In this document: one piece after another, positions 1 through 12,300 of the stretch
Layout of the letters: each line of letters opens with the position of its first letter
Position numbering within the stretch: position 1 is the first letter of the stretch
Assembly: GCA_004369045.1 (NCBI GenBank)
Contig: ML213510.1
Coordinates: 383,979-447,978 of the forward strand
Direction: 5' to 3'
DNA: 64,000 nt
Source of the DNA: Heliocybe sulcata
Lineage: Eukaryota; Basidiomycota; Agaricomycetes; Gloeophyllales; Gloeophyllaceae
Program-made: the position numbers and the translations under genes
Notes under the pieces: generated by a model
Databases searched by the model: none
What the model was told of the DNA's origin: nothing
Seen by the model: the letters and a program-made list of their open reading frames with translations, nothing else

Positions 1-2047
1 TCGTAGAAAATCAGGTTCGGCATGCCGGGCTGAAGATGTGTCCGGAGGTGTTGCCTCCTGTGCAGCTGCCTCTCGATGCTCTCGGCCTCCCTCCGCCTCA
101 GCTATTCACGACCCCAGCCGCGGAGGTAGTCCGTCGAGCGCTTTCAACGTCTACGCATGTTAGGGCATCCGCTAAGGTATGCCGTCTTGCCTTGCACAGC
201 GAACGGGTTATTGACGCCGCGATCCAGGATGTTCCTTCTTCTTGCATTAGCTTAGAGGCATGGTCTGCAGACTTTCAAGACAGTGCACTGATGGCACCGG
301 TCCAGGCGTCTTGCCGCTCAACTCCCACCAGCAGTAGTGGAGCTTTTCAGCACCTCGAGGTCCCGGTAATGAAGCAAGCTGTGGACGTCGTCTCCCCTGA
401 TGCCGCCGAAATGGGGTCGACGTTTGCTGATGCCGCAGCGCTCGATGTCGAGATGGCTTCACCCCTCGGTTCTGTACAAGATCCTTGTGAACCGGTAGTG
501 ACGTGCAGCGGCGCTCTGTCGCAGGACGGGATGGAGGTGGATGGCGAAGACGATTCTAGGCAGCATCCTTTCTTCGCCAATTCTCCGACAGAAATTTCGC
601 CAAACCAATGGCCACTTTGCTCTGGACCTGAGGCACCATCGGTCCTGTTTCCGGAGCCGATGCAGGTGGATTCTCCCACAACGCCGTACCTGGAGTCGCT
701 CGACGTCCACATGGAGGTGCTGGTGTCGCATTCGACGGATATCGAGATGCGGTCAGCATGTGCGAATGGAGGCACCACTGGTGACCTCGACCTGATGGAT
801 TGGGAGCCGATTCATACCTACCTTGTGAGTGCCTTCGTTTCCAGATCTGTTGGAGCATACTGATGCGCTTATCCGTTAAGTCATGCCCTGAGAGTATAGG
901 GTTAGGTGGACATGAGCTGTCCAGCGACGTGGCTTCATTTCGATGCATAGACCGTCTTTAATATCTTTTGATTCTTGTTGTACTCCGTAGCTACGTAATT
1001 ATTTCTTTATCCTGTAGCTACGTAGTTCTTTCTTCTTCTCTACTCCCCTCCCGTCCAAGCAGGGCCACCATGCTCTACGGTAAGCGTTGGCCCTCTGCTT
1101 GAGTTGTTTGTCGACTGACATTTACCCCATTTCTAGATCCATGTCGAACGGCCGGCTGGGGGAGCCTATCCAACCCTTGGGTGTCTGCCCCTCGGCTCCT
1201 TCTCCGGCGATGGCTTAATCCTCCTTCCGGCACTCAGCGCGAACGGTCGTCTCAGCTTGGTCCCGACGTTCTCTGGGTACGTAGTCCACTGCTCCTCCTG
1301 TGGGCCGACCAGCTCATTGTCTTTGCAGGACCACGCCGTTCGTCGACTGCCGCCTGAACGTGGCTTCGCTCATTGACTCTGCTTGCGACACGAACACCTC
1401 TAGCGCTGATGGCAGCTGTGCACGCCGAGGCGACGCTGGGACCTACTCGCGGTAAGGTGGCGGTGGATCCTGATCTCTTTGACAGCACGGCTCGAAAGGC
1501 GCGGCGATGGGCTGGGCTCCGAAAAACAACTGTCGGATTGGGGGCACAGGCGTTCTCGTAGGATACGGCCGGCGAGAGGGTGTTCTCTCTCTACTATTGG
1601 CGGCCAAAGGCCGGTGACATGGTAAGTCATTGTTTGCACTCCTCTCACTTCATAAGTACTGACACGAGTTCATCTGGTAGATATGGCATTGCGATGGCGC
1701 GTTTGTAGGTAGCGAGGTCGGGGCGAGGAGGCGGTCGTGGCGTTTGCTGACGCCTGACGGTGAGTCTGTTCGCTTCTGAGAGAAGCAAGGTGGCTCACGC
1801 AGCCCTCTCTGAGTTGTGGAGGGCGTCGGGCTTCGGTCCTGACGCCCTCTGCCACCCCTCAGGTTGCCACTGGTCCTTTATTCTGCCCCGTCCGTGCGCA
1901 TCGTTTCCGGACCCATTCGCAATGGTGAGCCCAATCTTCCGTGACATTGGTGTCGCGCTGATCGGTCTTCGCATCGTAGCCATATCATGCCACCCAAAGA
2001 ATGACAAATTCCTATCCCCTCTTTTGACTGGCGACCGATCCGCTTGA
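1..2047 (+). CDS. Gene 1 of repeat unit, copy A, 3' part (unrecognised protein)
   Basis: I do not recognise this gene. The first 860 bases are an open frame matching the C-terminal part of the long Ser/Pro/Glu-rich frame of copy C, ending near the LMDWEPIHTYL motif. Downstream, canonical introns separate short exons that recur in all three copies: 1080-1137 (gtaagc..ttctag), about 1278-1328 (gtacgt..ttgcag) and 1622-1680 (gtaagt..tactgac..ggtag). A final frame reads through TPDGCHWSFILPRP and ends LLTGDRSA at 2047. Exon phase between 1450 and 1760 is ambiguous, because two splice choices give different frames. No known domain is visible. The start lies outside the window. Confidence 0.5.
987..1024 (+). 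repeat. Paired 11-bp repeat gtagctacgta, 27 bp apart
   Basis: The word gtagctacgta occurs at 987-997 and again at 1014-1024. The pair and its spacing recur in copy C (near 40981-41020) and, inverted and with one site slightly changed, in copy B (near 10344-10386). The word contains the palindrome gtagctac. The pair lies inside a non-coding or intronic part of gene 1. Its role is unknown. Confidence 0.6.
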
Positions 2048-3011
2048 ACGCCGTAGCCCCCTCTGCCCTCGTCCCATCCATGCGCCTGGTGAGTCCGTGC
2101 TGTCTCTGAGGCGAGAGGACGCCGGTGCTGGTCCGTTTGAGCCATGGTCTCTGGTGTCGCGGTAAGCGGACAGCTGTTGCGATGGGCCTGATCTTGCCCC
2201 CAGCAGCTGCTAGAGGTTTGGGCTGAACGTAGCCCTTGCCAAGGGTCGTGCTTCGCTAGACAGTGAGAACCTTCTTGTCAGTAGCAGACGGTCTATCTCG
2301 ACGGCGCAGCTTTCGAAGGCCGGACATTCAGCCAACTTCATGTTCAAAGAGTTTCGCCGGACACAGCAGGTGCTTAGTTACTACGATGGGGGGGATGTTT
2401 CTCTTGCCTGTGCTTTGTAGTTTTGTAGCGCACAGTCTACGCATTTATTCGTAGCGTACAACCTAATTTATTTCCTTTCGTGCTTCTCTGCGCTGGCTGT
2501 ACGTTAATAAACGTTTTTATCTCGTTACTATGTTGTGACTGGAATAAGAGTTTCGGCTCCGCTGACATTCGGTCACGTGACGTACACGTGATACTGTACG
2601 GACGCGTTGCCACAGCCCGCAACGCTTCTCATTATCAGCATCCGGGACTGAGCTGGCGCTGCCGTGGAGGTTAGGTTACTAGCGCAAGTGCTAATATCGC
2701 TTTCCCCGTGTGCTCGGTCATGACGGGATGATTGTCACTGTCCAATACTCTGGACCCATGGCTGTCCAGCTGCTTGCTAAGTTCCTATCGTCCGTATGTT
2801 TTTCGACGCGAGGAATCTTGGCCATGCGAGCGCGAAGCATAAGCATTTAATGCGGGCGGCAAGCATGTGTCTCCGTGCGCTACCTCTTCCCAAAGTTATG
2901 CGATTAATTAGGCCGTGTGGCGCGTAGAATGCTGTCTGTTTGATCATATTTGTTTCTCCTCCTACTGATACTCCTTTGTATTGAAGCACCGTCATACTAT
3001 CGTTCCGTTTC
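2048..3011. other. Spacer between gene 1 and HNH gene, copy A
   Basis: About 960 bases with no reading frame conserved across the three copies. It should contain the 3' end of gene 1 and the promoter of the HNH gene. The matching spacer in copy C carries a small DNA-transposon insertion at 42670-42786; here the site is empty, near 2625-2640. Confidence 0.5.
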
Positions 3012-4297
3012 ATGATTATGAGCAGCTTAGTCTCAGAGCCTGTTGCGGATACTCATGTTCGGTTAATCATTGCACCTGACGTGCTGTGGCTGGATATCCC
3101 ATACACCATTTTGAGCGCTTTATGCTTGTATCCTCTCAAGTATTTTCGGTATCTCGGCTGGGCAATCCTTGGCCTTCACGGCCAGGTGTACTGGCGGGAG
3201 GAAGTCGCCCGTGACGACGCCACTGTGGTTTGCGGAGAGACCTATGAATTCAGGACAGAGAACAGTAAGTCCACTGCACTTTGCTATAATCTCACCTCTG
3301 ACAACGCTTGCGCTGCTTTGCAGTGGCTGGGGCCGCGCCCGCGAATGTCGATGTGAGCAAGAAGAAGACAGAATCTATCACCCAGACGTCAAGGCGCGAG
3401 AATTTAAGACGTATGGTGGAACCTCGCGATGGCCGATGCATCTTCACTGGTGCACCTCCAGAGTTTTGTGATGCTATTCACATCATCCCATTCGCGAGAG
3501 GACAAGATGTATGTTTCGCACTGTGATGTCTCTTCAAACTGATCTTGACTCGATGAGCAGTGGTTCGAAAGCATCGTTAGAAGCCGTAGAGACACTACAC
3601 AGTCGGATTTGGAAGACGCACCGCTGGACGATTTGAAGCTCGATAGTGCTAGCAACGCCTTCTTGGCTTCCAAACCGCTGCGTGGCTTGATTGATAGTAG
3701 ATGGGCGGCGGTCTTATCGGTTGGTTCTCCATATTTATATCGCGCGATCATCTTGCTGAAGATCGTTAGGTGCCGAACCCGGTTCTGACGCGGGATGATA
3801 TTGACACCAGTATCGACCCGCACCGAGAACGCGATGGTCGCGTGGAATATTCGACAGACAAGTCGTATGTCCTCCAGTGGCTCAAGCTTCCAGATGACGA
3901 GTACGATAGGGGCCAATACCTCCGGCTTGCACCAAATAATTCACTTGCAGCATTTCTCAAAGATACCCCCATCCCGAAACCTTCGCCCCTCCTGCTGCAC
4001 TATACGTATGGATGCACCGCCATCCGTTGCTGGGGACGCGAGCACGGATCCATGTCTGAACTTCCAGGCTTTGTTCCGACACCAGAGGTAATAGTCAGGC
4101 CGACTTCTACCTCTGATTCTCGTGATGCCGGGCGCGTCGACGATACCTTCGACCGGATCCAAGACCTCGTCTATATGCTTACTTTGCGAGGGAGGCCGGA
4201 GCTGTGCAAAGCCATAGAGGCGGAGAAGAAGGACTATGACGAACGATTAGAGGCATGGCGAGAAGGAGTGATGACTGCGAACGGTGAAGGTTCGTAG
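3012..4297 (+). CDS. HNH_2-type nuclease-domain protein, copy A
   Basis: Four exons join in frame: 3012-3264, 3324-3508, 3561-3719 and 3770-4297, giving 374 aa. Exon 2 encodes the start of an HNH_2-like domain (RDGRCIFTG..., then DAIHIIPFARGQD), and exon 3 carries the central Asn (ASNAFL). The third position of the motif, His in copies B (LHGLID) and C (LHRWID), reads Arg here (LRGLID), so this copy is probably catalytically weak or dead. The domain continues into exon 4 (VPNPVLTRDDID). The C-terminal half is specific to this family. It lacks a stretch of about 45 residues that copy B has before DRIQDLVYMLTLRGRPELCKAIEAE. This family is expanded in Agaricomycetes and its role there is not established. 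Confidence 0.8.
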
Positions 4298-4637
4298 CTG
4301 GCTGCTATGGAGAGCCCGCAATTCATTCTGCAGTCATAACCCATAAGTCAGCAGCTGCATACCGCTTTGTATAACGTTTATAGTATTATATATTCACTCA
4401 ATTCTTCCGAAAAATGAATCCATACGTACTCAAGCGCTCGTATTTCAAGGTACAGCAGCGGGCTTTGCCGTGTCAATTGCACATGTCGTAATGCCGGCGG
4501 CAAACGAGTGTATCTTATCACCGTCCTTTGCCATGTCGAAGTCCCGTCCCAATTCCCAGCCTGATTGCGAACACATATAAGGCCCATGGCGCAACTTGTA
4601 TCCCTCGTCGTTCTTGACACCCCGCCTGACGTTGACC

Positions 4638-6703
4638 ATGAAGGGACCGAAGACCGTGTACGATGGCCTCCCGGCCCCGACCCAGGCGCACAAGAGCTCG
4701 AGCAGCTGCGCGACATTCAAGAAGGCACTGCTAGTGCCTGTGATTGTCGCCGCATGCCTGACCGGTAGACATTACTTGTCGTCGAACGCTGCGCCGTGGT
4801 CTTCTGGATTCTTGGATGATACAATTGGTCGCGACCTCCGTGCGAAGGAGCCTTTGTGCCCTCAGTCGGTCCCTCTGGTGCCGGAGAAAAATGCGCAAAT
4901 GTGGGCTCGCCTGGGGAGCAGCTACGGAACGAAGGAGTTCGTTACCAAGGCGGTGGAGTATCTGGGAGGTGCAGTCAGAGTGCGGTACGTCCAAATTTCG
5001 CGCCTGTGGTGCATATGATGTTGATGAAACCTTGCCCAATTGCAGTACAGAGTCATTCGATAAGATGGACGTAGTGGGCAAAGATCCTCGCTGGGAGGTC
5101 TTCGGACCATTCCATAACTACCTCCTCGAGACCTTCCCCCTTGTCCACTCGACCCTCGCATTGACGAAGGTGAACACCTACGGTCTGGTGTACGAATGGA
5201 AAGGGTCGGACTCGTCCCTAAAGCCTCTTCTTCTTGCCGCGCACCAAGGTAAGTCAGGTTTCCTAGGACCGTCGTCCGAGACTGAAAGACCACGCTCGTG
5301 GCTAGATACTGTCCCTGTTGACATGACCACCCTTGACCAGTGGGAGCATCCTCCCTGGTCCGGCTACTTTGACGGTGAGCGCGTTTGGGGCCGCGGATCC
5401 TCCGACGACAAAAGCGGGTTAATTGGTATCATGACCACCCTCGAGACCCTAATCTCCAACGAGTGGACTCCGACGCGCGGCATAGTTCTCGCATTCGGCT
5501 TCGACGAGGAGGCAAGTGGGCTGCACGGCGCGTCTGCCCTCGGCAAATACCTCGAGAAGACGTACGGCGAGAACGCGTTCTCCATGCTCGTCGATGAGGG
5601 CGGAGAATTTTCCCAGCAGAAGGGCGCTGTCATTGCTGTGCCAGGGATCGGCGAGAAGGGATACCTCGATGTTCGCGTTGAGGTTACGTCGCCCGGTGGC
5701 CACTCGAGCATCCCTCCTGCGCATACAAGCATCGGTATCCTCGCATCCTTGTTGGTGCAGTACGAGACGAATCCGTACAAGGTCTCGCTGAACCGCACGA
5801 CCCCCGTGTACGGCTTCGTGCAGTGTCTCGCGGCGCACGCTCCCGACGTCCCGGCGTCGCTCAAGAAGAAAATTCGGAAGTCCCTGGGCTCGAACAAGGC
5901 TCTGAAGGAGGCTGAGAAGGAGCTGTTCCAAGACCCTACCATCAAGAATTTGGCTGCTACCACCCAAGCTATCGATCTGATTGACGGCGGAGTAAAAACG
6001 AACGCTCTTCCCGAACGTGCCTGGGCAGTTGTCAACCACCGTATTGCTACTGAAAGGTTGGACCCTTCATGTTGGCGCATGCTTTTGATATTGACAAGAG
6101 CATAATCTGACAGCTCGGTTGACGCGACCAAAGCGCACGACACTGCTCTCCTTAAAGAACTGGCTGCGAAATTCAACCTCTCATACACGGCCTTCGGCGA
6201 GACGCTCACGTCTGAGCCTGCCTACGGTACTCTCACTCTGTCCGACGCATGGGGAGCTGCCCTCGAGCCTGCCCCGATTTCCCCCACCGATGCTGACGCA
6301 GCTGCATACAAGATCCTTAGCGGCACAATTAAGGCCACGTACAATGCTCATCGCTCCCTGAAGGACGACGGCATCGTCGTTGCACCCGGCATCATGACTG
6401 GGAACACTGGTAAGCTTCATGTGAAGCGCTCGTTAGCGATGGGCGAGGATACTGATTACTTGCAGATACCCGCTACTACTGGAAACTGACCGAGAACATC
6501 TTCCGCTACAATCACCATAACCAAGGCTCCGGCAAGGCGCTTTCTGGCGTGCATACCGTTAACGAGAGTACGCCATCCCTCCCTACTGCAAGCTCACACA
6601 CATATTTATCCTGCTTCCAGGCATTCCGGTTGACGCTTTCGTCGAGATGATCCGGTTCTTCACCACCTTGATTCTCAACGTGGATGAATCCAAGGCGTTG
6701 TAG
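4638..6703 (+). CDS. CPS1: M20 vacuolar carboxypeptidase S-like peptidase
   Basis: Six exons (4638-4984, 5046-5248, 5306-6056, 6114-6409, 6466-6567, 6621-6703) join in frame to 593 aa, the usual size for fungal Cps1. A hydrophobic stretch near residues 29-43 (KALLVPVIVAACLTG) fits a signal anchor for delivery to the vacuole, where the enzyme removes C-terminal residues from peptides. Zinc-site motifs are present: AAHQDTVPVD, WGRGSSDDKSG, FDEEASG with the catalytic Glu, LVDEGGEF, and SPGGHSSIPPAHT in the lid domain. All introns are GT-AG. The gene looks intact. It sits alone between inverted repeat copies A and B, and a relic of its first exon lies beside copy C. A paralogue is at 32822-35260. 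Confidence 0.93.
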
Positions 6704-6974
6704 AATGTCACGCAAAGTGCCATCATATGCAGCCTTTCTCTCCTGACTAGAGCTGTTGGGATGTACCAGAACCAGATTGAAAATATGGCTGATTTCAGAA
6801 GCGTGCATGTGCTAGTAGTACGCAGCGCGGCCAGCTGCCTGGATGTGAGCAGCATTACGGTTTCAAAGGGCATGAGTTCGTTTATCCCGAGCAGAGGGCA
6901 AAATACAAAGCGGTATGCAGCTGACTTATGGGTTATGACTGCAGAATGAATTGCGGGCTCTTCATAGCAGCCAG

Positions 6975-8401
6975 CTACGAACCTTCACCGTTCGCAGTCA
7001 TCACTCCTTCTCGCCATGCCTCTAATCTTTCGTCATAGTCCTTCTTCTCCGCCTCTATGGCTTTGCACAGCTCCGGCCTCCCTCGCAAAGTGAGCATATA
7101 GACGAGGTCTTGGATCCGGTCAAACTCGTCATCAAACTCGTCATCCACGCGCATAATCGCACCAGAGTCTGAGGTCCGCCATTGCTCATGGTCCTGTTCT
7201 TCTTCTGACATAGAAGATCCAGTGGTCTCTGCGCTGGACCCGAATGGTCCTGGATCGCCAAGCCCTCTGCGTTTCAACAGTGCGTTCTGCGATGACCGCT
7301 TTGTTGGGGACCCAAAGGTATGCTTCGCTGCCTCCGGAGCCCGAACGAAGCCTGGAAGGTTAGACATGGATCCGTGCTCGCGTCCCCAGCAACGAATGGC
7401 GGTGCATCCATACATATAGTGCAGCAGGAGGGGCGAAGGTTTCGGGATGGGGGTATCTTTGGCAAATGCTGCAAGCGAATTGTTTGATGCAACCCGCAGG
7501 TATTGGCCCCTATCGTACTCGTCATCTGGAAGCTTGAGCCACTGGAGGATATACGACCTGTCTGTCGGATATTTCACGCGACCATCGCGTTCTCGGTGCG
7601 GGTCGATACTGGTGTCAATATCATCCCGCGTCAAAACCGGGTTCGGCACCTAACAATCTTCAGCAAGATGATCGCGCGATATAAGTATGGAGAACCAACC
7701 GATAAGACCGCCAGCCATCTACTATCAATCAAGCCATGCAGCGGTTTGAAAGCCAAGAAGGCGTTGCTAGCACTATCCAGCTCCAAATCGTCCAGCGGTT
7801 TGTCTTCCAAATCCGACTGCGTAGTGTCTCTACGGCTTCTAACGATGCTTTCGAACCACTGCTCATCGAGTCAAGATCAGTTTAAAGAGACATCACAGTG
7901 CGAAACATACATCTTGTCCTCTCGCGAATGGGATGATATGAATAGCATCACAAAACTCTGGAGGTGCACCAGTGAAGATGCATCGGCCATCGCGAGGTTC
8001 CACCATACGTCTTAAATTCTCGCGCCTTGACGTCTGGGTGATAGATTCTGTCTTCTTCTTGCTCACATCAACATTCACGGGCGCGGCCCCATCCACTACA
8101 AAGCAGCGCAAGCGTTGTTAGATCTGAGATTATAGGAAAGTGCAGTGGACTCACTGTTCTCTGTCCTGAGTTCATAGGTCTCTCCGGAAACCACAGTTGC
8201 GTCGTCACGGGCGACTTCCGCCCCATAGTACACCTTGCCTTGAAGGCCAAGGATTGCCCAGCCGAGATACCGGAAATACTTGACAGGATACAAGCACAAA
8301 AAGCTCAAGATGGTGTACGGGATATCCAGCCACAGCGCGTCAGATGCAATGATTAACCGAACATGAGTATCCGCAACAGGCTCTGAGACTAAGCTGCTCA
8401 T
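6975..8401 (-). CDS. HNH_2-type nuclease-domain protein, copy B (most complete)
   Basis: Same four-exon plan as copy A on the reverse strand, from MSSLVSEPVADTHVRLII at 8401 to MTANGEGS at 6975. The HNH-like residues are all kept: DAIHIIPFARGQD, SASNAFL and LHGLID. The last exon encodes 224 residues (from MPNPVLTRDDID) and includes an acidic, Ser-rich insert (SSMSEEEQDHEQW) that copies A and C lack. This makes it the best candidate of the three for a working protein. Nothing shows whether it acts on host or foreign DNA. Fungal HNH_2 proteins of this shape are numerous and uncharacterised. Confidence 0.82.
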
Positions 8402-9322
8402 GATGATGGAACAGAACGATAGTATGACGGTCCATTTGCACCTTATATAGGAGGAGAAACAAATATGATCAAACAGACAGCACTGTACGCGCCACAGGGC
8501 CTAACCACACATAAGTTTGGCGAAGAAGGCATAGCGCAGGGACGCAGATGCTTGCCTCGAGTCCGCATTACATGCTTAGGCTTCGTGCTGTCCTGGCCAA
8601 GATTCCTCGCGTCGAAAAACATACGGACGACAGCCTAACGAAGAAAGCAGCTGGACAGCCATGCGACCAGAGTATTGGACAGTGACAATCATCGCGGCGA
8701 AAACGGTATCAGCACTTCCACCAGTAACCTAAACCTCCACGGCAGCACCAGGATGCTTGCTGTGGCAACGCATCACGTGTACGTCACGTGACGGAATGTC
8801 AGGTACACAGGGCAAGTTCTTCCAGGTTATGTGAGAACATAGTAACCAGATCGAAACGTTTATTAACGTAAAGCCAGCGCAGAGAAGCACGAAAGAAAAT
8901 AAATTAGGTTGTACGCTACGAATAAATGCGTAGACTGTGCGCTACAAAACTACAAAGCACAGGCAAGAGAAACATCCCCCCCATCGTAGTAACTAAGCAC
9001 CTGCTGTGCCCGGCGAAACTCTTTGAACATGAAGTTGGCTGAATGTCCGGCCTTCGAAAGCTGCGCCGTCGAGATAGACCGTCTGCTACTGACAAGAAGG
9101 TTCTCACTGTCTAGCGAAGCACGACCCTTGGCAAGGGCTACGTTCAGCCCAAACCTCTAGCAGCTGCTGGGGGCAAGATCAGGCCCATCGCAACAGCTGT
9201 CCGCTTACCGCGACACCAGAGACCATGGCTCAAACGGACCAGCACCGGCGTCCTCTCGCCTCAGAGACAGCACGGACTCACCAGGCGCATGGATGGGACG
9301 AGGGCAGAGGGGGCTACGGCAT

Positions 9323-12300
9323 TCAAGCGGATCGGTCGCCAGTCAAAAGAGGGGATAGGAATTTTTCATTCTTTGGGTGGCATGATATGGCTATGATGCG
9401 AAGACCAATCAGCGCGACACCAATGCCACGGAAAATTGGCTCACCATTGCGAATGGGCCCGGAAACGATGCGCACGGACGGGGCAGAGTAAAGGACCAGT
9501 GGCAACCTGAGGGGGTGGCAGAGGGCGTCAGGACCGAAGCCCGACGCCCTCCACAGCTCAGAGAAGGCTGCGTGAGCCACCTTGCCTCTCTCAGAAGCGA
9601 ACAGACTCACCGTCAGGCGTCAGCAAACGCCACGACCGCCTCCTCGCCCCGACCTCGCTACAAACGCGCCATCGCAATGCCATATCTACCAGATGAACTC
9701 GTGTCAGTATTTATGAAGTGAGAGGAGCGCAAACAATGACTTACCATGTCACCGGCCTTTGGCCGCAAATAGTAGAGCGAGAACACCCTCTCGCCGGCCG
9801 TATCCTACGAGAACGCCCGTGCCCCCGATCCGACAGTTGTTTTTCGGAGCCCAGCCCATCGCCGCGCCTTTCGAGCCGTGCTGTCAAAGAGATCAGGATC
9901 CACCGCCACCTTACCGCGAGTAGGTGTCCCAGCGTCGCCTCGGCGTGCACAGCTGCCATCAGCGCTGGAGGTGTTCGTGTCGCAAGCAGAGTCAACGAGC
10001 GAAGCCACGTTCAGGCGGTAGTCAACAAACGGCGTGGTCCTGCAAAGATAATGAGCTTGTCGACCCACAGGAAGAGCAGTGGACTGCGTACCCAGAGAAC
10101 ATCGGGACCAAGCTGAGACGACCGTTCGCGCTGAGAGCTGGAAGGAGGATTAAGCCATCGCCGGAGAAGGAGCCGAGGGGCAGACACCCAGGGGTTGGAT
10201 AGGCTCCCCCAGCCGGCGGTTCGACAGGGACCTAGAAATGGAGTAAATGTCAGTCGACAAACAACTCAAGCAGAGGGCCAACGCTTACCGTAGAGCATGA
10301 TGGCCCTGCGTAGACGGGAGGGGGGTAGAGAAGAAGAAAGAACTACGTAGCTACAGGATAAAGAAATAATCACGTAGCTACAGAGTATAACAAGAATCAA
10401 AAGATATTAAAGACGGTCTATGCATCGAAATGAAGCCACGTCGCTGGACAGCTCATGTCCACCTAACCCTATACTCTCAGGGCATGACTTGAGGGATCAA
10501 TGCATCGGTATGCAGCGACAGATCCGGAAACGAAGGCACTCACAAGGTAGGTATGAATCGGCTCCCAATCCATCAGGTCGAGGTCACCAGTGGTGCCTCC
10601 ATTCGCACATGCTGACCGCATCTCGATATCCGTCGATTTCGACACCAGCATCTCCATGTGGACGTCGAGCGACTCCAGGTACGGCATTGGGGAAGAATCC
10701 ACCAGCATCGGCTCTGGCAACAGGACCAATGGTGTCTCAAGTCCAGAGCAAAGTGGCCATTGGTTTGGCAAAACTCCTGTCGGAAAATGGACGAAGAGAG
10801 AGTGCTGCCTAGAGTCATCTTCGCCATCCACCTCCATCCCATCTTTCGACAGAGCGCGACTGGACGTCACTAGCGGCTCACAAGGATCTTCGACAGAACC
10901 GAGGGGTGAAGCCATCTCGATATCGAGGGCCGGAGCATCAGGAAACGTCGACACCATTTCGGCGACATCAGAGGAAACGACGTCCACAACTTGCTTCACT
11001 ATCGAGACCTCGGGGTGCTGAAGAGGTCGATGACGGCTAGTGGGAGTCGAATGGCCAGACTCCTGGACCGGTGCCATCAGTGCACTGTCTTTAAAGTCTG
11101 CAGACCATGCCTCTAAGCTAATGCAAGAAGAGGGAATATCCTGGATCGCGGCGTCAATAAACCGTTCGTTGTGCAAAGCAAGACGGCATACCTAGCGGAT
11201 TCCCTAACATGCGTAGACATTGAAAGCGCTCGACGGACTACCTCGGCTGCTGGGGTCGTAAACAGCTGAGGCGGAGGGAGGCCGAGAGCATCGAGAGGCA
11301 GATGTACAGGAGGCAACACCTCCGGACACATCTTCAGCCCGTCATGTCTTCCAGTGTGAACCTGGTTTCCTACTACTTTGATATCAGGATCGCCAGAACG
11401 TCGCCCGAGTAATCGCTCAGTGCTACCTCGATGGTCCTGTCGTTCAACCGCTCGCCTAGCAGAACACGGCTTTCGGCTCGGACGTCTTGCATGGCGCTTG
11501 ATCTTCGGGAGAATGCAGAGCAGGTTCTCGAGAACATCCCGCTCAGTCGAGGAACCGCTGTCGAGCAAGAGCACGTTGTCGACAACCGCTACAGCTGCCG
11601 ACCACGACCGAGCGCGGATAGGATGTTTGCATGGCGTCCTCGTCTTGGTACTCTTCTCTGTCCTAGGCGGACTGCCACCAGGTGTCCGCGACGGAGATTG
11701 ACGCGTCTTGTTTCTCATGGTGGAAGCGATGGCCCTCGCTGGTGTGCCAGCCGGCGTATAAGAACGCAACCGAGGAGCCTCCTCCACAAGACCCAAGGCC
11801 GGACGCGCCACTGACCAGCGTAGCGACACAGGAAGTATGTCTGAAGCGCAGCCAGGCTGCCCATTCTCTTCGCCGAAGCTGACACAAGGACGACGAGGGG
11901 TGAATCGAGCAGCAGCGCACACATAGGCAGAAGGGAGCTTCGAGTCGTGCTCCGGCTTACGAGTGGGGGCGACATCTTCAGGCACTTTGACGTCCTCTGT
12001 ACGACCGCCGGGCTTCGGGGCTTCGGCTTGCGATATCTCAACGACTTCCACGGCCACCACACCTTCGACGGCCTTGAGATGACTGGGAAAGACATTGACG
12101 TCCTCCCGATCCTCAACGGCGACAATCTTGACAAGACCAACGGCTTCACTGTGCTCGTCATCTTCTTCGAGCGTCCTGAGCGATTGCTTCAGAGCGCTGA
12201 CCGTGTTCTCTGGGTGAGCTTCCCCGTCTACAGGCGCCTCAGAGGCGCGAGCGTACCAAGGGCCCGTAGTAAGCGACTCTGTCTCGGCAGGAGCAGCCAT

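Larger units (their letters stand above)
1..4372 (+). repeat. Large repeat unit, copy A (left end outside window)
   Basis: This stretch matches copy C (from about 39998 onward) and the reverse complement of copy B almost base for base over long runs. It holds the 3' two thirds of gene 1 and a complete HNH_2-type gene. Homology with copy B stops at about 4372, just after the sequence ataccgctttgtat, where the two flanks diverge. No terminal inverted repeat or target-site duplication is visible at the boundary. No transposase, reverse transcriptase or integrase is seen, so a segmental duplication is more likely than a classical transposon. The left end lies outside the window. Confidence 0.85.

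Noticed and set aside
140-220. Very short GT..AG segments in gene 1 (about 20-35 nt, for example near 176-198 and 823-842) as introns
   Set aside because: They are shorter than the 45-65 nt introns elsewhere in the window, so probably chance matches. RNA evidence would be needed.
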